Positions 1-6,899 of a stretch of 7,568 bases of DNA are shown piece by piece (within the stretch, counting starts at the first letter, position 1; the number at the start of each line of letters is the position of its first letter). The stretch covers positions 1 through 7,568 of the forward strand of contig JAAZNR010000198.1 of assembly GCA_012798155.1 (NCBI GenBank). The letters are read 5' to 3'. The notes beneath the pieces were generated by a model. The model ran no database searches and was not told the DNA's origin. It saw only the letters and a program-made list of their open reading frames with translations. The position numbers and the translations under genes were made by a program. The stretch is from Thermogutta sp. GTDB taxonomy: Bacteria > Planctomycetota > Planctomycetia > Pirellulales > Thermoguttaceae.

Positions 1-742
1 ATACGTCCCCGTGGGAACCATTGCGGCGGTCTTCGAGGAAGTCTTGCGCGGGCATTCCCAATTCGGCTTGGTGCCGCTGGAGAACTCCACGGACGGCAGA
101 ATCGCCGATACGCTGGACATGTTCTCGCGGCATCCCACGCGTATCTGCGGGCAAGTGGAGCTGGAGATTCATCACGCCCTGCTGGCGCGCTGCCCGCGCA
201 CCGAGATTCGCGAAGTCTACAGCCGCCCGCAAGCTTTGTCTCAATGCCGCAATTGGCTTTCGAAGCATCTGCCGGGCGCCCGCTTGGTCGAGGTCACGAG
301 CACCTCCACGGCCGCCCAATTGGCCATGGAAAAGCCCGGCGCGGCGGCCATCGCGGCAATGCAAGCGGGAGTCCACTACGGCCTCGACGTGATCGCGGAA
401 AACATCGAGGACAATGCCGGAAACACGACCCGATTCGCGATCATCGGCGGCACCGTCTCCCCCCGGACGGGCAACGACAAGACCGTGATCATGTTCCAAT
501 TGGAACACCGGCCCGGCACCTTGGCCGACGCCATGAGTATCTTCAAGAAGAACAAGCTCAATCTCACGTGGATCGAGTCTTTCCCCATGCCGGGTTCCCG
601 CGGGGCCTACTATTTCTTCGTGGAGCTTGAAGGCCACGAGAGCGAGTTGCGCGTTCGCAAGGCGATCGCCGCCCTGCAACGAAAGACCCTTCGCTTGGAG
701 TTGCTGGGGTCTTATCCGGCCGTCTCGCCGGTGGCGGGCTAG
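1..742 (+). CDS. pheA: Prephenate dehydratase (P-protein C-terminal part) with ACT domain, 5' partial
   Basis: This is the 3' portion of a prephenate dehydratase, the cytoplasmic enzyme that decarboxylates and dehydrates prephenate to phenylpyruvate in phenylalanine synthesis. The frame is open from base 2 with no start inside the family fold; a GTG at 11 lies within the domain and is probably not the start. Counting from that GTG, the second half of the periplasmic-binding-protein-like catalytic domain shows the family block VPLENSTDG at residues 21-29 and the catalytic NTTRF motif at 138-142, where the Thr is essential. An ACT domain follows (about 157-235), with PGTL and NLTWIESFP matching the phenylalanine-binding GALV and ESRP motifs of feedback-inhibited enzymes. 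The third ESRP position is Phe, not Arg, so allosteric behaviour could differ. Whether a chorismate mutase domain lies upstream cannot be seen. The gene ends at TAG 740-742 and converges on the next gene. The family call is firm. Confidence 0.95.
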   Translation, partial: YVPVGTIAAVFEEVLRGHSQFGLVPLENSTDGRIADTLDMFSRHPTRICGQVELEIHHALLARCPRTEIREVYSRPQALSQCRNWLSKHLPGARLVEVTSTSTAAQLAMEKPGAAAIAAMQAGVHYGLDVIAENIEDNAGNTTRFAIIGGTVSPRTGNDKTVIMFQLEHRPGTLADAMSIFKKNKLNLTWIESFPMPGSRGAYYFFVELEGHESELRVRKAIAALQRKTLRLELLGSYPAVSPVAG

Positions 743-810
743 CCCCGGCAACCGCGCGCCCGGCGGACTTTCCGCAAACCGCACAGCCGGGCCGGCTATC
801 GTAACGCGTA

Positions 811-952
811 CCCGTTCACGGGCCGGCCCGATCTGTCTTTGAAACGCAGAGGGCGCGGAGAAAAAAGAATTGGTAGCCGCAACTCTGCGTCCTCTGCGTT
901 TCCTTTGCATTCCCCAAAGCCGTTCACGTGCCTGCCGCCGACCCGTGAACGG
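811..952. repeat. Nested inverted repeat around a 'ccgttcac' core
   Basis: The palindrome-like block cccgttcacggg (811-822) recurs as ccgttcac at 920-927 and, inverted, as cccgtgaacgg at 942-952. The last two can form a local hairpin (8-bp stem, 17-nt loop), and the outer pair encloses the 841-902 palindrome. This nested symmetry suggests one composite repeat element or a decayed miniature element, not independent chance matches. No coding capacity or transposase is present. Confidence 0.45.
841..902. repeat. Long palindrome of the 'cctctgcgt' type, 20-bp arms
   Basis: Arms at 841-860 (beginning gaaacgcagagg) and 883-902 (ending cctctgcgtttc) are inverted copies with 18 of 20 identical positions. 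On the plus-strand RNA the two mismatches become G-U pairs, so a 20-bp stem with a 22-nt loop (861-882, starting with six A) is possible. No T-run follows on either strand, so it is not a classical intrinsic terminator, although it sits between two convergent genes and could slow or process both transcripts. From memory, similar 'aacgcagaggacgcagag' palindromes recur between genes in planctomycetes and related phyla; that would make it a dispersed REP-like repeat. Confidence 0.7.
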
Positions 953-963
953 TTACCCTAGCC

Positions 964-980
964 CGAACCGCTCGGGTTCG
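964..980. terminator. Small hairpin just downstream of the NagB-like gene
   Basis: The sequence cgaacc (964-969) pairs with ggttcg (975-980) across a 5-nt loop. It begins 18 bases past the stop codon of the minus-strand NagB-like gene, where a terminator would be expected. There is no U-tract after it, so intrinsic termination is only a weak inference. It may equally be part of the repeat-rich convergent region. Confidence 0.25.
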
Positions 981-997
981 CTGCTCTCCCATCGCGA

Positions 998-1927
998 TCA
1001 GTGCATCTCGGTCTTCACCTCGGCCAGCGCCGGACGATAGAAGTTGAACTGCACGTTGGGGTGATCGGCCAGCAGCGACATGGGGACGGAACTATCGGCG
1101 ACCCCCTTCGAGATCATGAGCGCGGTCAGCCTCATGCCGAAGGGGTTGTCGTGCATGCCGGCGTGCCAAATGGAGACTTTCTCCGCCTTCCAAGTCTCCA
1201 CCGGACCGACGGTGGCGGCCTGCGTGGGGACGAGATTCACCCGGCCCCCGCCGCTGGTCCGCGCGTTTTGCATGATCGTCACCGGATGCAGGTCGGTGAC
1301 GCGGGTGCGGAGTTTTCGATATTCCTGCGGCGGAGGCGGCTCATCCTTCCATCGACCTCGCCGGCGGGGCGGATCGTTGAATGCCCAGTGCTTGATATCC
1401 CCCTGCCCGCCCTGCATCACCACACAGCGAACCGCATCGTACGAGGCGGAATAGGCGGCGAGGTCTCCTGTCGGAAAACGGAGGTGATCCTTCGGCATTC
1501 GCAGCTTGGGTTGAATCCGGCCGAAGCATAAATCCCAGTCCGCCCGGGCAAAGCTCAAGGGATGATCGGTCGGGACGGGCGAGCCGTTCTCCACCCATTC
1601 GTCCATGCCCCAAAAGTGCGCGTCGCGGACATCGAGGTTCAATTCATTGACCAGCCGCGCGACCAGCGGCAATTGTTCGGTCGGGCCGATCGGTCCGCAG
1701 ATACCGCAAGGGTTGTCGGCCGTCGATTGTCGCCACGCCTGGATGTATTCCAGGGCCTCGGCCAGATAGAAATCTTCCAGCGTGTCGTACATGACGACGC
1801 GAAATCCCGGGCGGGACAGCCGTTCGACCTGGCGGGCCGTGAGTTTCGCGGCATCTTCCAGAATCCCGGCATCCAGGGTCGTGTAATCCCACCAGTCGGG
1901 CGCCAGTTTACTGAGCGGTCGGGCCAT
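998..1927 (-). CDS. Glucosamine-6-phosphate deaminase/isomerase family protein (NagB-like, divergent active site)
   Basis: The 309-residue product belongs to the NagB/6-phosphogluconolactonase superfamily, cytoplasmic enzymes that isomerise or hydrolyse sugar phosphates. The line-up with NagB is: a sugar-phosphate loop region [12 protein letters not shown] (74-85); GMDEWV (107-112), equivalent to NagB MDEYV with its Asp base; [14 protein letters not shown] (173-186), equivalent to GxGxDGHIAFNEP; and [10 protein letters not shown] (235-244), equivalent to the NagB TVGVGT segment. His180 is kept, but the usual Asp two residues before it is Ile and the catalytic Glu is Asp, so the exact reaction is unproven. 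It is longer than E. coli NagB (266 residues). I chose ATG 1927-1925 because GGGAG (1940-1936) lies 8 nt upstream; an ATG at 1933 and a TTG at 1942 are in frame but would be too close to or upstream of that site. The gene follows the giant surface-protein gene on the same strand after a 277-bp gap. Confidence 0.85.
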   Translation of the reverse strand: MARPLSKLAPDWWDYTTLDAGILEDAAKLTARQVERLSRPGFRVVMYDTLEDFYLAEALEYIQAWRQSTADNPCGICGPIGPTEQLPLVARLVNELNLDVRDAHFWGMDEWVENGSPVPTDHPLSFARADWDLCFGRIQPKLRMPKDHLRFPTGDLAAYSASYDAVRCVVMQGGQGDIKHWAFNDPPRRRGRWKDEPPPPQEYRKLRTRVTDLHPVTIMQNARTSGGGRVNLVPTQAATVGPVETWKAEKVSIWHAGMHDNPFGMRLTALMISKGVADSSVPMSLLADHPNVQFNFYRPALAEVKTEMH

Positions 1928-1935
1928 CAGCATGT

Positions 1936-1940
1936 CTCCC
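1936..1940 (-). promoter_or_regulatory. Ribosome binding site that decides the NagB-like start
   Basis: On the minus strand GGGAG is followed by an 8-nt spacer and ATG at 1927-1925. The alternative in-frame ATG at 1933-1931 would leave only 2 nt of spacing, and the TTG at 1942 overlaps the site. This favours the shorter, 309-residue product. Confidence 0.5.
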
Positions 1941-1942
1941 AA

Positions 1943-2204
1943 GTCAAGCCGGACGAGTCCGTATCACCGCCAGGCTCCGCCGCCCCGCCGTGAAGTCGCC
2001 GCTGGCGGCCGACTCCGCGTTTTTACGGCAAGCGGGCCGAGCTTCCCATCGCCCTGCGTGCCGCCGCGCTCCCGGTCCGGATGCGCATCGGGCAACGGGG
2101 ATTAGTGTAGTCCTTCACCCTGACGTTTACCACCGTCCGGTCAGCCTCGGCGGTCAGCCTCACATTTACCACCGTCCGGTCAGCCTCACCGGTTATTTTT
2201 ACTT
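1943..2204. other. Intergenic region between giant gene and NagB-like gene
   Basis: No convincing gene is seen in this 262-bp gap. Its right half is the 39-bp repeat array. Its left half is GC-rich with a short imperfect hairpin at 1994-2014. I see no good sigma-70-like promoter reading toward the NagB-like gene, so that gene may be read through from upstream or use a promoter I cannot recognise. Confidence 0.5.
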
Positions 2205-2226
2205 TTACCACTGTCCGGTCAGACTG
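2126..2226. repeat. Three direct repeats with 39-bp period overlapping the 3' end of the giant gene
   Basis: A 23-bp core starting tttaccaccgtccggtcag occurs at 2126-2148 and, identically, at 2165-2187, and again with 3 differences at 2204-2226. The starts are exactly 39 bp apart. An extra partial copy, cggtcagcctc, lies at 2151-2161. The third copy contains the last codons (LTGQW) and TAA stop of the giant minus-strand gene; because 39 is a multiple of three, the other copies also spell LTGRW-stop in the same frame. It could be a local tandem duplication of the gene end, or a multiple-repeat terminus of a lost insertion sequence. Confidence 0.8.
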
Positions 2227-5200
2227 AGGTAGGCCAGGGCCGCCGGATCGACGGACTTGGTGTTCTGATTGTCGGAGGCCACGGCGCGGACCTGAGAGAA
2301 TCCGTGCACGCGATAGCGGAACGACTGCGAGGCGGGGCCGCCGGAAAACTCCAACCCGAAGGCCGTCGCGGCCAGATGATCGGCGACATCCGAATCGTAC
2401 AGCAGGGCGTAGTCGTTGCCGCCGTTGTCGGAGGTCGCATCCACCTGTTCGAACTCGCGGAGACGGATCGTGTAATCGGAGCCTGACAGTCGCGTCAACG
2501 TGGGCCGGCCGACGAAGATCTCGTCGCCCGCCGAATCCTGGAGGGCGGCCTGATCGTTTCCGCCGGCCAGGGAGTAGGCGTGCACGTAGTCGAAGAGATT
2601 GGCCGTCAGGGTATAGCCCCGGCCGGTCATCGTGACCGCACCCCGCCCGCCCCCAAAGTTGTCGTCGCCCGCCGAATCGTAGATGTGGACCACGTCGTTT
2701 CCCCCCTGGGACGCCGTGACTTCCGTGCGGGCATAGCCCTGGATTCTCAAGTTGTGTCCGCCGGCCTGGAACGTTAGCAGGCGAGGCGCCATGACGAATT
2801 CGTCGTCGCCGGCCGTGTCCGTGATGGAGGCGGAGTCCGATCCGCCCATCGAATAGACGGTGGTTTCGCGGAATCCGTACGCGGCTTGGGCGAAGTCGCC
2901 GCCGGCGACGGCGATCGCGCCTGGTGCCCCGCTGAGGCTCTCCGCCCCGTCGGATCCCCTCAGATAGGCGACGTCATTCCCGCCCGACAGCGAACGCCCC
3001 ACCATTTGCTCGAAACCGTCGGCTTGGATTTTGTAGCGGTGGCCGGCCATGCTCGCCAACTGCGGGGCGGCGATGAACGTATCGTCCCCCGCCGAGTCGC
3101 GAAGCTCGGCCGAATCGAGACCGGAATCCAGGGCATGGGCGCGTACTTCCGCGAACCCCTTGGCGCGGACAAAGTAGTCGTAATCGGCACTGGTAATGCG
3201 GGACCACAGCGGGGTGCCGACGAGGAAGTCCTTGCCGTCGGTGTCATAGAGGTCGGCGACGTCGTCCCCGCCGTTGCGGCGATAGGCGTGGACGATTTCG
3301 GTCTCCGCGGCCTCGAAACGGAAGCCGCCGCCTTCCAGCACGCTGCTCCCCAGCCGGCCCGTGAAGACGTCGTCGAAGGGCGTGTCGATGATCTCCGCCA
3401 CGTCCTGGCCCGCTCCGCCGAGGAACGCGACCTGCTCCGTACCGCGGACGGAGACGCTGAAGCCGACCGCCGTCACGTCGGCCCCGACGTCGCCGCCGTA
3501 CACACCCATCGTCACGACGTCATCGCCGTCGGAGCCGTGCACGACGACTCGATCGTTACCGTCGCGACCCTGGAAGCTCACCCGGCTGACCAAGGGATCC
3601 AGCTCGTACGGGACTCCGTTAAGGACGGCGTAGAACCCGCGGTCGTATCCAATCTCGATGGTGTCGTCGCCGGAAGTGCCCAGGATCGCGACTTCCGGCT
3701 CGCCGAGGGAAAGCGTGGCCGGGTTGGCCAGCGTAACATCGACGTTGCCGGATAGCCCGGCGACCATCAGGTAGTAGGTGGTGCCGGCGGTTACCCCGGC
3801 ATAGTCCAGGTGCGCGGCATCCGCTGCCAGAAGTTGGTACAGGCCGTCGGCATCAAGGGTCACCAGGGCGGTTTGGGTGCCGGCCCCGACACCCGCTCCG
3901 GAGACATCCGCCGTGAAAGCACCGTCTGCGGCCACCCGGAAACTGTACCACAGCGTGCCGCTCGAGGGTGATTGATTTATTAGATCGAGCGTGGACACCG
4001 TGCCCAACGGCGCGGCGGTCCGTGTGGGCAGCACCGCTACGGTTTGGATCGAGGTATCCGTCTCGGCGGGGCCAAAAGCGGCTTGTGTGACCGTGTAAAC
4101 GCCGGCTGACGAATAGGTATGGAAACCCGCATCATCGAAATATCCATCCCCATAGTCGTACAGCACGTCATCGTAGCCGATCGAGGCGTTCATGAAGACG
4201 ACCGATCGGTTCAACGGGACGGCCGCGGGCGTGACCACGAAACGAGAAACGGTCGTCGGATCTCCGGTCCCCCAGGTTTGCGTGTTGACATCATACGTGC
4301 GGCGATACGGCGTGCCGCCCACGGAGAAATAGATCGCCGCTTCCTCGATATGCAGGTTTTCGATCCGGTTGGCGGGATCGCCCGCGAAGGATTCCACGGC
4401 GGTCCGCCAGCCGCCGGCCGTATTGTCGTAAACGCCATATCCCACGTCACGAGGCTGGAATGTATCGTCGAATCCCGAAGCGTACGCCACGGACCAGGCG
4501 GCCAGGCCCTTGCGCAACGTAATCTGGTGAATGCGGACCGTGGTGGGATTGGATGACTGGTAGATTTGCCAGGTTTGTGAAGTCCGATCGTAAGTTCCCA
4601 AAACCACGTCGTTCAGGGTGGAGTAGGCGAACGTCCCGTGCTGCACCTCGAGCATGGAGACGCTCGTCGCCAAGTCATGCGTCGAGAGCCGGAGTTGCCA
4701 CTGACCCAATCCATAGTCGTAGGCCGCCGCGCCGACGTTCCGCGCCACGCAGCTTCCGCCGTCTTCGTACCCGATCGTCCAGGCCACGATGCCTCCGTGA
4801 TTCCGGACGTCCACAATGGACCGGTTTGCCGCCTCGGGGGAAGAGAACGACTGCCACAGTCCCCGTCCGGGGTCGTAGGCGGCGATGCCCACCGTGCGTT
4901 GTACCCAGCCGCCCGAGCCGTCGGGCCGCGATACCGTCCACGCCGCCAAACCATTGCTGATAGAGATGTTATCGAAACGGACGTTGGTGCCCTCCGACGT
5001 GGAGCTTAGTTTCCACTTCTTTTGGGCGGCATCGTAGAAGGCGGTACCCAAGCTTCGGGTCACGGCCCCGCCGGCGTCGGTCGCTTCCATGACCCAGGCG
5101 GCCATCGAGTCGTTGGACACGAGCTGCGTAATCGTCTGATTGGCGGCCAAGGTCAGGGTCTTGGTTTGGAAGCCTCCGATGCGAGAGTCGTAGGCCGTCA

Positions 5201-6272
5201 ACGTGAGTCGATTGTTCACCACTGTTCCCGAGGCGTCTTTCTTCACCGAAACCCAGGCCTGGATTCCCGGGCTCGAGGCCGCGTCCGTGACCTGCCAACC
5301 CAATTCGTCGCTGGTTTGTGTGGATTTCCAGGTGTGCCGGGCCGTGTCGAAGAAGGCCGCTCCCAGCTCTTGGACCGTGCCCGTATCCGGCCGCTTGGCC
5401 TGCCAGGCGACCGACTGCCATCCCACGGAGAGATCGCGGGCTTCGAGATCGGCCGGCACCGAGGTCTGAAAACGCTTCCACTCGTGGACCTCGGCATCGT
5501 AATAGGCCATGCCGATCCAAGCCGGGCGGTGGCCGGCACCTTCCGGCAGCCCGATCGTCCACGCGACAACGCCCTCGTTATTGGCCGTCTCCACGATAGT
5601 CCGTTTGCCCAGCGAGCCGGCCGTCTGAAAGAACTTCCACTCTTTCAGCGTGGCATCGTAGGCGGCGGCACCGATCTCCCGCGGGACGAAGGCCGACCCT
5701 TCCGGATAGCCCACCGTCCAAGAGACGACTCCCTGGCGGTTCTCGAATTGAAACACGCTGAGCCGGCCCAGGTTCGCGGACTGGCCGACGATCCATTGTG
5801 CCGCGTCGGTGTCGTAAACGGCAAAACCCACGCGGCGAGCGACTACCCGACCCAACGAGTCCTGGGTTCCCACCGTCCAGGCGACATATCCGTCATTGAC
5901 AATCAAATCCGTAATGATCTGCGAATCGAGATAGTCCTGCGATCCATCCTGCCAAACGTCGCCGACTTCGGCCCGGAATCGCACGGTGTGCCCATCGACC
6001 CATGCCTCCACCGTACTTGGGGGAGCGTAAGGTAACGCCGTGCTTTGCAGGACCGTGGGCGTCGTCATCACGCCGATTTCCGGGGGGAGATAATCGCCGG
6101 AGACGCCCGAGCCGGACAAGGAGAGCGGAGCCACCACGGGATCGTTAAGCCCCAACCCACTGAGGAGTTGCCGGTCCTCCAGACTTTCTAACAGCAGCCG
6201 TGTAGATTTGCGCGTGCGGCGAGAAATCCGCGGCTTTGTTCGACGCGGCAGAAGGCTCTTCCAAAACGCCAT
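2205..6272 (-). CDS. Giant LEPR-XLL-type secreted/surface repeat protein with PKD and RTX-like repeats
   Basis: A 1355-residue protein, probably exported and cell-surface or extracellular; its ligand or activity is unknown. Residues 1-27 are strongly basic, then LLESLEDRQLLSG (27-39) matches the planctomycete LEPR-XLL export-type motif. Residues about 120-675 hold ten or eleven repeats of about 50 residues with the pattern GxVAWTxGxPxG...RxVGxAAYDxxxxxWK, a hydrophobic/Trp/Tyr pattern suggesting a beta-propeller-like fold. Residues about 678-748 form a PKD domain (YDYGDG at 725-730, then HTYSSAGVYTVT). About 750-850 resembles a bacterial pre-peptidase C-terminal beta domain. From about 860 to 1333 come acidic repeats of about 47 residues (DSAGDDxF ... 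GGND), with RTX-like GRDGNDRVVVHGSDGDD at 902-918, suggesting calcium binding. No catalytic domain, dockerin or PEP-CTERM-like tail is seen. ATG 6272-6270 is supported by AAGGA 8 nt upstream. The stop lies inside a 39-bp repeat. Confidence 0.93.
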   Translation of the reverse strand: MAFWKSLLPRRTKPRISRRTRKSTRLLLESLEDRQLLSGLGLNDPVVAPLSLSGSGVSGDYLPPEIGVMTTPTVLQSTALPYAPPSTVEAWVDGHTVRFRAEVGDVWQDGSQDYLDSQIITDLIVNDGYVAWTVGTQDSLGRVVARRVGFAVYDTDAAQWIVGQSANLGRLSVFQFENRQGVVSWTVGYPEGSAFVPREIGAAAYDATLKEWKFFQTAGSLGKRTIVETANNEGVVAWTIGLPEGAGHRPAWIGMAYYDAEVHEWKRFQTSVPADLEARDLSVGWQSVAWQAKRPDTGTVQELGAAFFDTARHTWKSTQTSDELGWQVTDAASSPGIQAWVSVKKDASGTVVNNRLTLTAYDSRIGGFQTKTLTLAANQTITQLVSNDSMAAWVMEATDAGGAVTRSLGTAFYDAAQKKWKLSSTSEGTNVRFDNISISNGLAAWTVSRPDGSGGWVQRTVGIAAYDPGRGLWQSFSSPEAANRSIVDVRNHGGIVAWTIGYEDGGSCVARNVGAAAYDYGLGQWQLRLSTHDLATSVSMLEVQHGTFAYSTLNDVVLGTYDRTSQTWQIYQSSNPTTVRIHQITLRKGLAAWSVAYASGFDDTFQPRDVGYGVYDNTAGGWRTAVESFAGDPANRIENLHIEEAAIYFSVGGTPYRRTYDVNTQTWGTGDPTTVSRFVVTPAAVPLNRSVVFMNASIGYDDVLYDYGDGYFDDAGFHTYSSAGVYTVTQAAFGPAETDTSIQTVAVLPTRTAAPLGTVSTLDLINQSPSSGTLWYSFRVAADGAFTADVSGAGVGAGTQTALVTLDADGLYQLLAADAAHLDYAGVTAGTTYYLMVAGLSGNVDVTLANPATLSLGEPEVAILGTSGDDTIEIGYDRGFYAVLNGVPYELDPLVSRVSFQGRDGNDRVVVHGSDGDDVVTMGVYGGDVGADVTAVGFSVSVRGTEQVAFLGGAGQDVAEIIDTPFDDVFTGRLGSSVLEGGGFRFEAAETEIVHAYRRNGGDDVADLYDTDGKDFLVGTPLWSRITSADYDYFVRAKGFAEVRAHALDSGLDSAELRDSAGDDTFIAAPQLASMAGHRYKIQADGFEQMVGRSLSGGNDVAYLRGSDGAESLSGAPGAIAVAGGDFAQAAYGFRETTVYSMGGSDSASITDTAGDDEFVMAPRLLTFQAGGHNLRIQGYARTEVTASQGGNDVVHIYDSAGDDNFGGGRGAVTMTGRGYTLTANLFDYVHAYSLAGGNDQAALQDSAGDEIFVGRPTLTRLSGSDYTIRLREFEQVDATSDNGGNDYALLYDSDVADHLAATAFGLEFSGGPASQSFRYRVHGFSQVRAVASDNQNTKSVDPAALAYLSLTGQW

Positions 6273-6280
6273 GATGACCG

Positions 6281-6285
6281 TCCTT
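6281..6285 (-). promoter_or_regulatory. Ribosome binding site of the giant surface-protein gene
   Basis: On the minus strand AAGGA lies 8 nt before ATG 6272-6270. The product from this ATG begins with the basic residues expected before a LEPR-XLL motif, which supports this start. Confidence 0.6.
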
Positions 6286-6373
6286 GATTGCTCTCGGGTG
6301 AGTTGGTTCGGTGCAGGGAGATCCCGCCGCCCTGGGGCCGGAGTCTCTCCGTACTTTGTCCCCGCAGGCCGCT

Positions 6374-6402
6374 CCTATACCTGAGCGAGTCGCTGTTGTC
6401 AT
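6374..6402 (-). promoter_or_regulatory. Candidate sigma-70-type promoter for the giant gene
   Basis: On the minus strand ATGACA (6402-6397, five of six matches to TTGACA) is followed after exactly 17 nt by TATAGG (6379-6374, four of six matches to TATAAT). Transcription would begin near 6367, giving a leader of roughly 95 nt. The last T of the -10 box, normally well conserved, is missing, so this is tentative. An imperfect inverted repeat flanks it: gtacttt at 6351-6357 with aaagtac at 6420-6426, and cccgc at 6361-6365 with gcggg at 6414-6418. Confidence 0.3.
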
Positions 6403-6639
6403 CGGCAAAATGTGCGGGAAAAGTACAGTCGATCTCTCCCTGACATTCGGAAAAAATGATGCAGTCCCCGCCCATTGCGGAAGGTGGGGAGGGTTGGAAG
6501 GGCATGGGGCCGGCCGCCGGGGAGAGAAGCCGAGAGGCCGCCACGCGGGCCGTACACGTGCCATCACCCTTCTTGTGGCATCCTTCGCAAACCGCCAGGC
6601 TGCCTAAACGTGGGGGTGAAATGGAATTGCCGCGTGACC

Positions 6640-6758
6640 GGGGGCTGCGCTCCGCTACGACCCCAGCCACCCAAAGTGTTTCTTCCCAACCGTCCGGATA
6701 TTTCTCCACTCAGCCATCTGAAAGGCGATTGCCGGCCGGCTGGGGGCTGCGCTCCGCT
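6640..6758. repeat. Direct repeat gggggctgcgctccgct, two copies
   Basis: The 17-bp sequence gggggctgcgctccgct occurs at 6640-6656 and again at 6742-6758, 102 bp apart. The first copy is followed by acgaccccagcc, so its outer bases (gggg/cccc) can pair as a hairpin; in the second copy ggctggggg precedes the core. Together they look like halves of a palindromic REP-type element. From memory, 'gggctgcgctccgct...ccccagcc' sequences are widespread between planctomycete genes. Confidence 0.55.
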
Positions 6759-6804
6759 CGTCGTCCACTCCGCCGCCCGATTCGGCAGTTCCCTGAACCC
6801 CTAG

Positions 6805-6849
6805 CAGGGGACATTTCTATTCGTCAAAATCAGGGGACATTTCTATTCG
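6805..6849. repeat. Direct repeat caggggacatttctattcg, two copies, 26-bp period
   Basis: The 19-bp sequence caggggacatttctattcg is at 6805-6823 and identically at 6831-6849. Closely spaced identical copies of a 'ggggacatttctatt' motif resemble the multiple-repeat ends of some IS21/IS481-like insertion sequences. No transposase gene or second end is visible, so a solo remnant is an inference. Confidence 0.6.
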
Positions 6850-6899
6850 CGGGTAACACAACGATTCCGCTAACTGTGGTTTCCGGCACCGGCAACCGC

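Noticed and set aside
1001..1531. 176-residue plus-strand ORF opposite the NagB-like gene
   Set aside because: It is a shadow of the minus-strand gene, which shows clear family motifs.
1994..2024. Imperfect hairpin agtcgccg/cggccgact followed by five T
   Set aside because: It is oriented for a plus-strand transcript that does not exist here, and has a bulge and a 5-nt gap before the T-run.
2176..2207. Hairpin ccggt-7 nt-accgg followed by a T-rich run on the plus strand, terminator-like
   Set aside because: It would act on a plus-strand transcript, but no plus-strand gene is present to its left for over 1 kb; the hairpin is made of repeat sequence.
2126..2226. CRISPR array
   Set aside because: There are only three repeats with 16-bp spacers that are themselves related to the repeat, no cas genes nearby, and the last repeat is coding sequence.
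2886..3755. Long plus-strand ORF opposite the giant gene
   Set aside because: It is the antisense shadow of the acidic repeat codons (GAC/GTC-rich); its composition mirrors the repeats and no family is recognisable.
5022..6035. 337-residue plus-strand ORF opposite the giant gene
   Set aside because: It is antisense to the propeller-like repeats; the His/Arg/Gly-rich composition is typical of a GC-rich shadow frame, and it has no homologous motif.
6188..6709. Minus-strand ORF containing CEGCHKK, a CxxCH haem-binding-like motif
   Set aside because: It overlaps the well-supported start of the giant gene in another frame, has no signal peptide or cytochrome-like context, and lies in repeat-rich noncoding DNA; a single CxxCH arises easily by chance.
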